NCBI RefSeq assembly: GCF_004027225.2
Contig: NC_044277.2
Location: forward strand, 85,138,283 to 85,202,282
Origin: Strigops habroptila
Lineage: Eukaryota > Chordata > Aves > Psittaciformes > Psittacidae
Direction: 5' to 3'
Length of the DNA stretch: 64,000 nt
Part shown: one piece after another, positions 41,801 to 54,449 of the stretch
Numbering within the stretch: position 1 is the first letter of the stretch
Layout: the number at the start of each line of letters is the position of its first letter
The notes under the pieces: model-generated
Database searches by the model: none
Told to the model about the DNA's origin: nothing
Seen by the model: only the letters and a program-made list of their open reading frames with translations
Made by a program: the position numbers and the translations under genes

Positions 41801-44800
41801 TCGTACTGGTGCTGTAGCACTAAATCTTAATGAGGATCTGTCACATCTGAGCCTCTTTCTATGGCTGGAAGGTGATTTCTGGGTACTGGCTGTCTAAAGG
41901 CTACAGATGAGCATTTTTACACCCTCAAACTAAACACTGTGTCTTTCTTATTAGGAGAGTTGCCATCACCGAAGTCCAGGATCCACTGGCTGCTGACATT
42001 TACCTAAGAATTTATGGCTGTAATAAATTATGTTTCTTATTTTCCTTATTTGGAATATTTTTGGAGAATCTTTTCTCTACATTTTTTATGGCAATGTAAT
42101 AGACTACATTTTAAAGGACCAGGAAGATGTTAATGTTACCTTTATTGCATAACGAGCTCGGATATAAAGCTTTCCAAGAAAGGAGTTTTTGGACAATGCA
42201 ATGTTATTTATTTACTTTAGCCATTTTATAATACTCTGGCATTCTAGCCCAATGGTGAGGTCCCAAGGAATTTGATTTTTAATTTTTTTTTAGTCTCTGT
42301 GCACAGGATGTACGTATTTCACTGATAAGACAATAACAAGGCTTTTCTGAAGGAGCAAATCTATATTCTTTCTCCATGACTTTATCTCTGCAGACAAACT
42401 GCAGGTACAAGGAAAACAGGAATACTGAGGGCGTTAGGACATCTAAAGCTCATCTTTAAAGGAATCTGCATTTTCATGTGGTAGCTAAAAGTGTTTCGGA
42501 TAGGAGATACCATATATTGACATCCCCATGCCCCCTTTGTGCAGGGAAACCATTCGAATTTCAGTAAGGATCTAATATGCTTGTAGGAATGGTTTTAACT
42601 ACCAACAAGTATCTCAGAGAGAGGAAACTTAAAAGCCCGAGGACGTTAACAGCAAATGGCCTATCCAGGACAAATGATCATTTTCATCCCTATGCAGATT
42701 TCAATTTTCCCCCATCCATTCCTGCCTTTCCATTTTATGAATTTCTGCATTTCCTTTTCTGGGTTGAGCTTTCAGGAGTTGATGGCTGTTCTGCTCCTAT
42801 AGTATACCAAATGGGAAGAACTTCTCACAAAGCTAAGCCATCTTAGCCTCCCTTCTTTATTCAGAAAGGTCTTTCTAGCATCATCATTTTATTTACCCCC
42901 TTTCAGCTTGCTTGGCTTCCTGTGTTCTAGCCTGCCCTTTACCTACTGCTTTCCTTTCTTTGGATTTCCCACTCTCTTTCCTCATCAGAGTGATTCCAAT
43001 CACCTCTCTTTTGCCCTTTTTTATCTCCTTTTTTACAGCTGAATTCATATCTGTTTCTAAGCTCTGACCCCATATATGTTTCCCCATCCTACAGGTCAAA
43101 AGCCATTCTTTGTAGGCTCGCTTTTTGTAAAGTCAGCCTCCTGCTCTAGTCATTTCTCTGGACTTCCCTGCTTCCCAGACACCATTATCAGTGACACAGC
43201 CCCTAGGTGTTACCTCGCAAGAGCAAGAGGATGTCATGCTTTTCAGGTCCCCAAGTGATTTTGGGTCTGCAGGCTGTAGAACCACAAGTGAAAAAGGGAA
43301 AAACCCTGACAGCAGTGATGGGCTTGGTCACATCAGCATGCCACAGCACCAAGCTATGAGGAGAACCTGTATCCATCCACTCATGAGCATGACCCTTCCA
43401 TGGCCCAATGTGCTACTGCCCTCCTGAGCCTCTCCATGGGCACCCTGCCCTGTGTTCTCTCATCCTTTCAGGCTGGGGACCAGTCCAATCCTTTTGGACT
43501 GGATTCCTGGCTTCAAATCTGTGTGCCTCCCCATGACTCATTTTACCGAACCGGTTTTGACTTGCACCTCAGCTCCTAAGTCCCCCCTCTTGGGAGCTCT
43601 GTAACCCAGACAATACATCCAGCAAGGCAGTTTGGCCTTTTAAAAACAAAATAGGGTTTTAAAATCAACAGGAACACATTGCTCTGATAAACTGGGGTCA
43701 GATAACAAAAGAAGGCCTGCATATGTGAATATGACTTAAGTTTCATCCTTCCCTCATAGATTTTGGGCAAGTTCCACTTAGTCTTGGCACCTCAGTGGTT
43801 GGGCTGGGAGAGGCAGGACATGGCTCCTACTGTCTTTTCTGTCAGAAATGGTGTCTAGATGGGAATGTCTGTCAGATCCGCGCCAGATAGGACTGGTGAC
43901 ATACCAGCTTGCTCACCAAACAGGCGAGCGCTGGAAGGACCCAGACACTTCCCAGTCCCCTGGCGTTGCTGACCATTTCTGGGGACATCTTACAAACACT
44001 CTTATTTCATTTCCTGCACTTTTCCTCCTACCTACTTCCTTTGTTTTTCTGTGTACAGAGAATATCAGCAAAGAAAGGTCCAGTGACAGATCTCATACCA
44101 AAGAGGGGTTTTTTTTGTATCTTCTGCGGGATCTTCATATTTGCTGGTTTTCTTTCTTTTCTCATGTCTTCTTACTGATCACTGTTAGCACCTATTATTA
44201 AACAGGAGCATTTAGACACAAAATACTGGTATCTTCAAATATATAGTATTCCCAGTGCATTGGACAAGGTGATTTTATAAATAAATTGTTATTGATAGCA
44301 ACAGCTTATTATATTTGTAAATACAGAATTTGATCAGACTGTAAACTTTTCAAAAACTTCTGTAGCAGGTGGGGGTTTTTTTCAGTTATGCTAACTCTGC
44401 TCAAATAATCACCAAAACTCATAAAAGTTTTTGCTTATTTGCTTAGTTAGCACCAGTATAACTGATGGGAGGTTTATCAAATGGGCTTGAAATGCAATTG
44501 TATACACCCTGGGAAACTAATCTTGCAATTGCATCTAAATAGTTCCAACCTGATTTCTGTACCAAAGAAAACTAAACAACAGTGGACCTCCAGCATCCAC
44601 CTTCCTTCCATTAAAGGCCTTTGATAAGATTTTGGTTTAGTGTTTGCTAAAGACAATATGGCTGTCACATGATGATCAATCAAAAGCTGGTGAAGAGGTT
44701 GAAGTCAATAAGCAAGAAAAATGACAGTTTTGTCCCAGAAAAAATGGTTGGCAGAGAAGCGCCAAGGTCTGGTATTGTTTAATATAGATATTGGCAGCCT

Positions 44801-47800
44801 GGAAAGGGGGAATGGGAGTAAGGAAGTGAAATGTCTAAATAACTGATGAAGTTATTTATGTTAGTCAAAGCCCTGGTACCTCAATGGGGATGCATGTCAA
44901 TGGGACCTAAGCAAAGCTGGGGAAGAATCAATATAATGGCTGATAGAGCTAAATTGTGGCATATGCAAAATAGCACAATACTAGAGGGGAAGCCAAAATA
45001 TTCCTGTGACTGGGAGCACTCGAAATGAACTCTGGAAAAAGACTTTGGGCTTATTGAAGGCAGCTTAATAGAAACTTTTGCTCCCCGTGCAGCTGTGAGC
45101 CATACATGGAGAGTGATGGGGGACTATACAGCATCCTGCTAGAAGCCAGCAGTGTAATTTTTGTCTTATTACTTGCTGTTCAGGACTTGACATCTTGGCC
45201 AGGATTCATCTCACCTAACTACAGAGCAGACATCTTCAACTGAGCCCTATCACCCTGAACTCTTTCACAGCCAAGGGAGAGAATTGTGCAGGCTGAGGTT
45301 AAGATTCACATTGTCCTAAAGCAGCAATCTCCAAGAGGTCACATCACTCTTCCTCTGGTGCCTATTTTGGTGACTTTTCTTGCAAAAGGAGTTTTGACAA
45401 CTAGTTTTAATGCTATAGAAACAACTAGTTCTATGCTATAGAGAACTGCAGTCTACTGCCTAATCAGGTTTCATTTGTTGTGAGGTGGGGAATAAAAGAA
45501 GCACAGTAGGATGCTAGGGGCCAGAATGTCTGAAGATGGTGGTTAGCCACCTCAGGAAGGTGGTAAAACCACTTAAAAATTCATAAAAACCTTATTAAGT
45601 GAATCAGGAAGCTTCTGTCTTGGGCACTAAAGTTAAAAAGAAATGCAGACAAAATGCACAGAAAGATACCAGTCTTTTAGATACCACTTAAACAGCCTCT
45701 GATACGCCCCAGCACAGGTCCCAGGGAGGCCAAGAGCTAAGTTCAAAGCTGAGAGGCAAGTCTTCACCTTCCAGAGTGGTGGTGTGGATGCATGTTATCT
45801 CATACTTGCGTGCTGCAAAGTTTTGTTGACTTCGAAAGCAGGTGGTGCTGGTGAAATGGGCTGAAACAGGTTGAAGGATATCTTAACATGTGTGCAGCAT
45901 TCACCTACAGGCTTGGAAAAGAAATTCATGCTCAATTTGGTAGGCAGTTTTAGTGGTATCTGGGAACTAGATGCCTTGGCAAAATCAGGTGCAAATGACT
46001 GATCTTCCTAAAACAAGGAATGACATTCAGGATGTAGATCAACCCTCCAGAGACACTTCACTGTGACCAAGCAACAGATGCTAGACTCTTTAATGGTTTT
46101 TTTTAAGTTCACCAATGTTCTGTTCCCCTTCAAACATAGGATGGTGGACCACATGGGCTTTGGGTCTGGACTGATAAGGAGCTTGCTACATTTCCTTAAT
46201 GACATGAGTCCACCTGGAAGAACATGAAAGCATGTGCACTTTATGGGGCAGATGGGTTTCTTCTAGGTTTTCACCTACTTATGTCTGTAAGGGTGTGAAA
46301 GAGCTGTGGTAGGTCCTCTTTCTGGTGGAAGAAATCCACCCTGTGAATGACAACTGTGCAGGCAAGAGAGGAATTTAGTGCCACCCTCCACAGACCAGGC
46401 TATGCAGAACATATGCTATAAGTGGGGATTTTCCCATCTCTGGGGGGTCCTCTTTCTACACTCCTTGTGCTCAAGTCACTCCTGAAGTGCTGAGCTTGGG
46501 ACTTTTGTTAGCTGCATGTTTCTTCTCCTGTTTCTATTTTACTCTGCATTCAAAAGACTACATAGTGAGAAAGGACTCTGGTTGTTTCAAACAGCGTACA
46601 GGAAATGAACAAGCTGAATAGTGTTTTTGCCAGCACACAGATCTTTTTGGCATATCTAAAGATTGTCTGGACTATGGATTTGCCTCATTTTTAGCCATTA
46701 CTAGCCAACCATCAAAGGCTTTTTGATACAGAAGGAAAGCCATGATTTGCTGTGGTGCATGCTCCTGACTAATAAATATGTCCTGAGATGCCCCTGGATG
46801 GGATGGTCTGTTTCATATGAGCATCTGTTTTCTGTTTTTCACCATTGGAGTGTGGTTACTGACTGGATACCCTGGGAGTACCTAGATCCAGAGCCAGCTA
46901 TGGGCAGGTGGAAACTGCTCAGGTATCTTATGCCCTTCTGTACTGCTCTTTGAGCCATCCCTGGGGAGGCAGCCAGCCCCCAGGTGATGGGCAATGGGTG
47001 GCTGAATAGAAAGATAAGGCACTCCTGATATGTACAGATGTCAGCTGCTTACTGCAAGATGCTTTTTCTGCTCAATGAGAGCATGGCCTTTTGGTCACAT
47101 TTCCCTCTGAGGCTGAAGTACAGGGCCAAGAAGGAGCTAATCAAATGCAGTACTACTGGCTGATAGAAGAACTTCCCCTTATCTGCTGTTCTAAATATCA
47201 GGTTTGTCCTTCTTTTGCTCTTCCCTATGCCTCCTTTGGGTCTAATCTGGTGAGTTACTATGAGTCTGCCCTCATATATTCTAGCTGTCTTCTCTTTTTG
47301 ACCTCTTCCTTCAAAAATTGAATTGGAGGAGTTCCTGGTACTTCCTTTAGGGAGTAGGAACATAGGAGGAGAGAATCAGCAGGCTACAGTAAAAGAAAAA
47401 CCTTCAGGAATCCTAGTTCTTCTCTTTGGATTTGGTAAACAAGCACATGTGGATGCCTTCTCTTTTACTGTAGGATATCTTTATACCCTGGTCCTATAGT
47501 AGGCCTGCAGTGCAAGCAATTCATCTGTAACAATAAGGAGGAAATCAATGAGAAAATGTAGAGGAAATGTCAAGGGCTTGCAGAGATCTGCATATGTGGT
47601 GTTATAATATTAGAACAGAAACAGTGATGTATGAATCATTCAAAGCCATTCCTTGCCCTCTTGGTTTTGGTAACAAAGGCCATTATCTGAAGTATTATGG
47701 GAGTAAGGCTTGTAGCCCAGGATTTGAAAGAAAAACTTATTTGGCAGGGAGAAATATTCTGGGGTAATCAACAGGGCACGGAAAGGTGAGAGGGGACAAT

Positions 47801-50139
47801 AAAAGAAGATTGAAAAATATCAGAGGCCTAAGGCTAACGCATGGTGAGGGGAATACCACTCCATACTCTGTTGGCCAGATTAGGCTCTTGCTGCTGTCAT
47901 CACCTTCCAGGATATTCACTGCTGTTACCATCACAAATACAGTGACATCAGCCATCAACTGCTCCAGCTTTGTCCTAGTTATGGTCTTGCTGAGGACAAG
48001 CACAGAGCTGTGGTCCTTTTCTGTTTTGGGTGGAAGATGAGGCTTCTCTCACTGGAGGTTGCAGTGACATGCAGCAGGCCAGCTGCCCTTCCCAGGGTGT
48101 CTGCAGGGCTGGGCATTTGCCATCTTCGGGGGGAGTCTGCAATTGCAAGTAATCCAGGGATAACATAGTCTTTCAAGCTGTTCATTGATTTTCATGACAA
48201 AAATAATGCTTCTAGAAATACAAGATATTTGAAAAAAACTACAGCTCTGCACATGTCTCCACACTGCCTGCTGCTGTAGCAAGGCTGGGCTGCTTCACAC
48301 ATGCCTGTGTGTCCAACAGGTTTCCCTAAACAGCTCCTACTGTTTTCTTGACAGAGCCTCTAAGCCTGCTGAGTAACTTGGCGCAGTCCCGCACCCTGGT
48401 TGTGCTTGTTCAGGACTATTTTGGACACTTTCAATGGATAGGTCAAGCCAGATTCCTCCTAACCCCTTCTGCTCTGCAGTCCTGGACAAGCCTCAGTTTG
48501 ATTTACTGGAGGTCGCTTATCTTGAGCTATTGCTTTTTTCTTGTTCGCTTCTTGCTGCTTCACACTAAGGAAAACCAATATATTAATGTATTCAAGTGTC
48601 CCAGTTTCCCAGATCAGCATAGAGTATTTGTGAATCATTGTAACACAGCTCTGTTTCTGCCTCAGAAGGGGAAAAAGGGGTGCACTGCAGTGAAGGGATC
48701 TTCTCATGTGTGAAAGCAGGATTTAGTGCATTATATAAGGAGCGGAACGTGATGTCTCTTTTTTAAGGGACCTAATAATTCTGCCTTTCGTAGTTACATA
48801 GTGGAGCTTTCCCATGATGCTGCAGAAGTTAACCTTATTTGTGCAACCTCTTTTATTAATGATTACCCTGACTTGATAATATTCACATCACTCCCCAGTA
48901 TCTGCACCTTTTCTACTACAGTTCTGCCTGTTAAGTCACCTGAGATCAAAAGTATACTTTCTCCAGTGCTTTTCTGATGCTCCTTGTCCTCCCAAGTGAA
49001 CAAACTCTGCTCTCCCTTCACTAATGTCCAAGTGACCATCTAACCTTACAGCACTAAGAGAGACTACCACATGCCAAAGGACATGTGGCAGAGGCTGGAA
49101 ACATTTCTGTGTTTAGCAATTTTAATGATGAAGGTATTTTCTTCCTTTTTAAAAGAGTGAATCATGCTGCTGACTCTAATTCTCACTGCATCTTCCCCCT
49201 CCTGTTTGTTCATATTCTCTCCACCACAAAGGATGAGAGGCACTGTCCTGTAACCAAATAGCTGTCTCTAAGCCACCAGCAAATGGTCTGCAAGCCACCA
49301 GTGGTAAACAAATCTCTGGCAGAGAAACCTCCAGATGGAAAAGATCATGAATGCAAGAAGGCCCAAGGCCTGATTTTAAAGCCTTGATTCCACAAGTAAA
49401 ATGCCCCAGGAGCTTCCATCATGCGTTAGATCCAGTTTCTAACATTCAGCTGTCTCATAGGGAAAAGCTGCAGCCTTTTAACATGAGGATTGCCTAGTCA
49501 CAGACACTGCCCTGTTTTAGTTTCAGTCAGCTTTGGGGAGGCTGATACCACTTTAAAGTTAGTCGTATTGGTGTAGCTTGCAGCTGTATGTGTATAAACG
49601 AGGGATTACAGTGATGGAGTGTCCATAAACACCAGTTATGCAGTTTGAACTAAATCACACCTTTCATCATATCAGAAAACTGTTGTGCATTGAAACCCAG
49701 TCTCAGAGAGTAATTTTAAACTAGTTTGAACTGATACAAAAATAAAACGGACAGATTTTTCATTGAGTAAAATGTGTTTGGTATATGTTTAATCAGGACA
49801 GGTATAAACCAATCCAAAGAGGGTCTCTGAAAATTGAGATAAGTTTGTGTACATAAAGGATTTCAGTAGCTCAGCTAAATCAGTTATAAAACTTCTAATT
49901 TAAACTAATGCTACCTGTATTTGGACAGTGAGAATTAATGGGCTGCAACTCTACTGCAAGTGAAATGTTACCAGTGGGAGATCTAGTCCAGGAAATCTGT
50001 CCTTTATCAGTTCCTCCCAAAAGCAGTTCAGTCTCTTTTAATCACCCAGAAAAACATCAAACTACCTTTGAGGCCCATGGTTCTCTGCACAATGCTGCAA
50101 ATCCATTTTGCAATAGTTAAAATAAACTGATGTAATGCA
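35861..50139. other. Gene desert, right part
   Basis: Short frames only (128 codons or fewer). Minor items are a (TG)n-like stretch near 37785-37815, a 17-base-period duplication at about 39783-39815, a 9-base perfect hairpin at 43480-43502, and the 24-base tandem duplication at 45397. No coding exon or young transposon recognised. Confidence 0.65.
45397..45444. repeat. Short tandem duplication (24-base period)
   Basis: acaactagttttaatgctat at 45397 is repeated with a few changes as acaactagttctatgctata at 45421. Confidence 0.7.
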
Positions 50140-51579
50140 GTTAATATTTCTCCATAATCTCCTAAATAAATCTAAATCCACTGTTAAAATACCTTTAATT
50201 CCAGCTGCAGTTTGGTAGTGGTGTCCTAACAAATTCTAAAACCTCCTTCTCTTACCAGCATCTTTTTAGAAATGACCAATGGAGAAGCTAATAGAGTTCT
50301 ATAAATCACTATTGGATGAAAAGAAGCATAAAAAGGAGGCTTGAAGTTGTTTAATATTACAGATGTTTTGGAGCTCTATTCAGTAGTTGGCAAGTCACAT
50401 GAAGCTGCTCTGAATTCTTTATAATCTAGACACAAAGATCATTGAACTCTGAGAGAACCTCTGGGCTTTTATTCAAAAATATGTTGGCTTCTATTTACCT
50501 CTTTCTTCATTTGTATCTATCAAAATGGCTCAATATATAAATAAAGCCCGGGTGTTCTTATTAGCTAAGGCAGTATTTCATGCAGATTAATGCCAGCAGG
50601 TTTTGTAAAATACATCTCTATTCAAAGCTAGAGTATGTTTTGAATTAATTTTCATCCTGTATATGAATCAGGTATATTCTACTCTGGCTCTTACACAGAG
50701 CTCAGCTGCAGCACATTGGAGGAACCTGTAGTGTTTCATTCTAGTCCCATCATCCTTCTTCAGCAAAAACACTTCTAACCTGAAGTGTGTGCATAATCCT
50801 ATTGACTTTAATGGGAGCACTCACGGGCTCAGGTATATTAAAATTATAATCGAAAACAGCACCTTGCTTTCTCAGGGCCTAAGCGACATACCTAGCATTT
50901 TATTGAACAGGCTTATTTGAATGTTACCTCATGCATTTGTTATAAGCAAATCTTTCTTGTTCAATAAAATCAGGCTTATTGTTATTGAATTAAAAAAGAA
51001 ATAAATTAAATATTTACTTTTCTTTGCCTCCAAAGCAGGGTGAAACTCTCACAGTAAACTGAAAATACTGTGTTGGCTAAAAGTACTTCGCCAGATGAGC
51101 CAAAACACAGCAAGATATTAATCTGGTGCTGGTCTTAATAGAATAAAGGGTAAGGAGATTTAATGATGTTGATAAACTGACTGTTTTAAAGAATGCTTTG
51201 GTCAACCACCAGCTAAAAATTCAACATCCCACATAAGATATCTCTGCATTTGGCTAATTTTGCCAATGTTAAATTGATTGTTCAAATGATCCTAGCTTTG
51301 GAGTGGTTGAGTGGGTTTTTTACGTGTAACATAAACACCCTCACAAGCAAAATCCCTCCACTGAGGCAGTAAGAATGTGATGAAACCAGAGAATGGAGAA
51401 AATATATATGTAAGATTATAGCAGATCACACGCAAACTGTTTGAGGCACTCCAGTGTGATTTCATTCCCATCCTGCGGAAACTCTGCCTAGTGTGCTCTA
51501 ATAATGGAAATGTTTGGATTAGTCTACATTCAATCCATTTGCCTTAGCGCCTCACCAAAAGTGAGCTACGCCATCAGTC
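50140..51579. other. AT-rich non-coding block (possible conserved enhancer cluster)
   Basis: There is no recognisable repeat or coding frame. Composition is AT-rich with many TAAT and TTCAAT motifs, in the proximal downstream flank of FOXF2. Conservation cannot be judged from one genome. Confidence 0.25.
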
Positions 51580-51765
51580 TAGATGACTAATTATTTGTAA
51601 TTTAATTGTAGATTTCTCGTAGCTGTGGCATTCTGAGGTCATTAGTGAAGTGAGGTTTGCGGGGGATGCATTAGTAATGCATTAGACCAACTGATTTCAT
51701 TGGAAAAACTAATGCAGCTTTTTGGATGCATAAGCTCTTCATTGGAATAGACCAGAAGTGTACCT
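51580..51765. promoter_or_regulatory. Candidate enhancer with homeodomain motifs
   Basis: This AT-rich, repeat-free block contains TAATTA (51588-51593), TAATTTAATTG (51598-51608), and a perfect 8+1+8 palindrome ATGCATTAGTAATGCAT (51666-51682), followed by further taatgcag/ATGCAT pieces. It lies about 2.6 kb past the FOXF2 poly(A) site. Enhancer status is inferred from motif density only. Confidence 0.35.
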
Positions 51766-52954
51766 GGAAGCTATCGGCTCTCATCCTCCTTTGTGCTTAC
51801 CTCTAAAGACAGAGTGGTTGTACAGGCTGAAGCCTTAGGTTGCAAGTCTGCGATAACCAGACTGAGACTCAGTGGAATTGCATGACTGTTGTTGGGTGCT
51901 ACTTGGGCTATAGCACTGCTAAAGAAAAAAAAAAGGCATCGATTGCAATTAGTATCTTACAATCCACACACAGAGGACAAAGCAGTCAGGGACATGTCAG
52001 CAGGCAAGGAATGAAAAGAAAAGATAACAAAGGATAAAGAAGAAAAGAGACTATTGTCATAGAAAAGAGCAATAACTAAGTAAGCTGCAGAGACACAACC
52101 TTTCACGTTTTATACCAACTGATGCTCATTTTAGCACAGCAACTACAGGTTTCCCTACAGCATGACCAGTAAATACACGCGTAACTTCGTGTATATCCCC
52201 CTTAGCTCATCCACAATGATCTGACTAAATATATACACCTAGATTTCTAGTTCTGTTTTAACACCAGAAATTTCAGCTTTCTCTGATGCTGTAAGTCTCT
52301 TGGAGTCTCAGAGATGAGCACTGCATCACTAGTACTTTGATTAGAAGTCTCAAAGTGCTGGATCTCTAACAAAGAGGGTTGGGGGCTTTTTCCAAAATGT
52401 GAAGTATTTGGGCATGTTCACTGACATGTAAAGAGATGCAAAGAACTTTTAACTGTATAGTTAAAACTTAAATACCTTGCCCTTGCAATGGCATAGCTCT
52501 TGGTCTTGGCTCCCACTGGCTCTGCAGCCATTGGAGTTCTTTAGACTAAACAAGAGCTGAATTCCTAGGGTAGAAGGTACTGCAATAAAATCAAATATCA
52601 AAACAAAATCAGATTAAATTAACTTAAAAATCTGGCCACTTTTTTCCTCCCTGTCATTTGCTAGTCATCCTTAAATTCAGAAGAAAGAGCTGGCTTCATT
52701 TTATTGACAGCACCCAGAAACATACCAGTGTCTGAAGAGCACTGCTTCTGAAACGTCCTTTGTTTGGAAGCTTTAACGGGGGAAAGGAAACCTTAACAGT
52801 CTTAAATTGTTACGGGAGAAGACAGAAGCCCAGAACTGAAGGATGCCCTAGCAGATCCTTCCCCTTTCTCAGGAGAACGGCCAGTGTGAGCGTTACTCCC
52901 GTTTTCCGGGGTATAATGGCATTCAGAACCGGGGGGGAAATAATAAAGTACAAA
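51766..52954. other. Downstream flank of the CpG block, nothing seen
   Basis: Ordinary AT-rich intergenic sequence with frames of 66 codons or fewer. Confidence 0.6.
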
Positions 52955-54080
52955 TCATAGTGCCAACACCAGGGCGGGCGCTGGCGGGCCGGGGCCGCTG
53001 GAGGGCACTGGCGCCCCGCCGCCGCCGGGCCGGGCGAGGGGAGGCCAGAGGCAGTTTTTTTCTCTTTGAGGTCCTGTCATTCCTGTGTAAACAAGTTACG
53101 TTCAAGTGTTTAGGATATAAATTACGACCATGCAGGCTTGCCTCGGAAAGAATGTAAACACAGCACTGTGGTCGGAGCAAACTCTGAGACTGACTTTATA
53201 ATTTATCACAGGCCCTGAGAAGCTCAGGGAAGAAAAGGGCATGTTCGAGCATAAATATGTATTTTAAAAAATGAAGGGTTTTATCTCTAGGTATAATTAT
53301 ATAGATATGATTTTATATCTCTGTGTGTATGTATGCATTTATATATATGTACACATACAACATTCTGATGAAACTCTGGCTCTTTCCAGGGTCTGGGCTC
53401 GGGTCCGGGGGCAGTCAGGCCGGCGTGGTGGGGCAGCTGCAGCTTGAGAGGCTCATTGGGATAGCGGAGCTCCTCCATCCCCTCCATGGGACTGGACGGG
53501 CTGAGCGGGGGGCGGCGGCCAGCTGCGCCCCACGACGGGGCCTCGTAGGGCAGTCCCCCGGCCGTGGCCGTGGCCATCCCCGGGCCAAGGCGGGCATCCA
53601 TCGGCCGTGGGGCAGGCCCGTCCGCGGACTCTTCAGAATGCGCGGGGAAGCAGCACCAAGCGCCCGGCACCGCGGGGCATCTCGGGGACAGGGTTTGTTT
53701 TGCCTGGGGTGCTTTCGGGGTCCTTTATTTTATTTTGTTTCTGAATTATTCTTTTCTTTTTCCCTTCTCCGCCCCTTTCACTGGCCACGCCATTCCTGGT
53801 GTTTTCCCCCTGTCCTTATCAAGCCACGGTTTTGTCTCGAATCTCTCTCGCCTCTCACCCGTGACCTGCCCTCCCTGCGCTCTGTGCAGGGGCTCCTGCA
53901 CCCCGCACCTGGCAAAGCCCCGTCGGGGCACAGGGGGATCCGACGGTGCGGGACACGGAGGAATGGGGACATCGGGACCCAGTCCTAAAGAGCGGGGAAA
54001 GCGCTTCGGACTCCGAGGACCCTCGAAGGGAGGAGGAGCAGGCCGTCTAGATCCTGCTGCCTTTGCGGCCACTGCCCCGG
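52955..54080. other. Second CpG-rich block just downstream of FOXF2
   Basis: Two GC/CpG-rich cores (about 52,965-53,045 and 53,385-54,075) are separated by ordinary AT-rich sequence. They lie beyond the FOXF2 poly(A) signals, so they are not part of its known transcript. CpG density resembles the promoter island. The intervening AT-rich part holds two GTAAACA forkhead cores (53087 and 53154). Possible roles are a promoter for a separate transcript or a downstream regulatory island. Confidence 0.6.
53287..53601 (-). CDS. Unrecognised candidate coding exon (uncertain)
   Basis: A minus-strand frame starts with ATG at 53601 inside the downstream CpG island and runs to a stop at 53287. The part down to about 53395 has strongly GC-biased third positions and a plausible protein composition, including SPSSPMEGMEELRYPNEPLK and a following LQLPHHAGL. 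A second ATG, nine codons in, has a strong context (G at -3 and +4). The frame then enters AT-rich sequence and loses coding character; a possible donor (GTATGT) is near 53353-53358. I do not recognise the protein. It could be a first exon of an unannotated gene or a chance frame in a CpG island. Confidence 0.2.
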   Translation of the reverse strand: MDARLGPGMATATAGGLPYEAPSWGAAGRRPPLSPSSPMEGMEELRYPNEPLKLQLPHHAGLTAPGPEPRPWKEPEFHQNVVCVHIYKCIHTHRDIKSYLYNYT

Positions 54081-54325
54081 TTATTTAAGTCTGCCCCAGC
54101 AGCGGGGGAAAGCAGGGTGGGAAGTGGGTGAGGAGGGGAGGTGCAGCCCAGAGACCATGGCACTGGCCTCCTAGGGTCAGTCGCTAGCTCCCCTCCTCTG
54201 CTTCCAGAGACTGGACGATTTGGGGTTGCAGCTTTAACGATCTCAGATGCTGGAGTGGAAGACTTTACTCAGAAAGAGCCGAGAGAAAATTAGTGCTTGT
54301 CCAGTGCACAGTCGTTTATATACAT

Positions 54326-54331
54326 TTTATT
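54326..54331 (-). terminator. Distal polyadenylation signal of FOXF2
   Basis: AATAAA on the minus strand (TTTATT on plus), the last canonical signal before sequence turns GC-rich. It gives a 3'UTR of about 0.8 kb. Confidence 0.7.
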
Positions 54332-54443
54332 GGAAAAAAAAAAAAAATTTTGTACATCAAAATACTTTGGCAAACTGTAAAAAGTATACATAAGTGCAAA
54401 TATATTCTCCTTTTAAAGCAATAGTGTGTGAGTATACACGAGA

Positions 54444-54449
54444 TTTATT
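54444..54449 (-). terminator. Proximal polyadenylation signal of FOXF2
   Basis: A second canonical AATAAA on the minus strand, about 118 bases before the distal one. Alternative use would shorten the 3'UTR by about 0.1 kb. Confidence 0.5.

Noticed and set aside
43480..43502. Perfect 9-base hairpin with 5-base loop
   Set aside because: Too short to be a miRNA precursor, and there is no terminator role in a eukaryotic intergenic region; expected occasionally by chance.
53323..53988. 221-codon plus frame in the downstream CpG block
   Set aside because: Arg/Gly/Ser-rich and starting in AT-rich repeats (MCMYAFIYMYTY); the minus-strand frame there has the better codon pattern.
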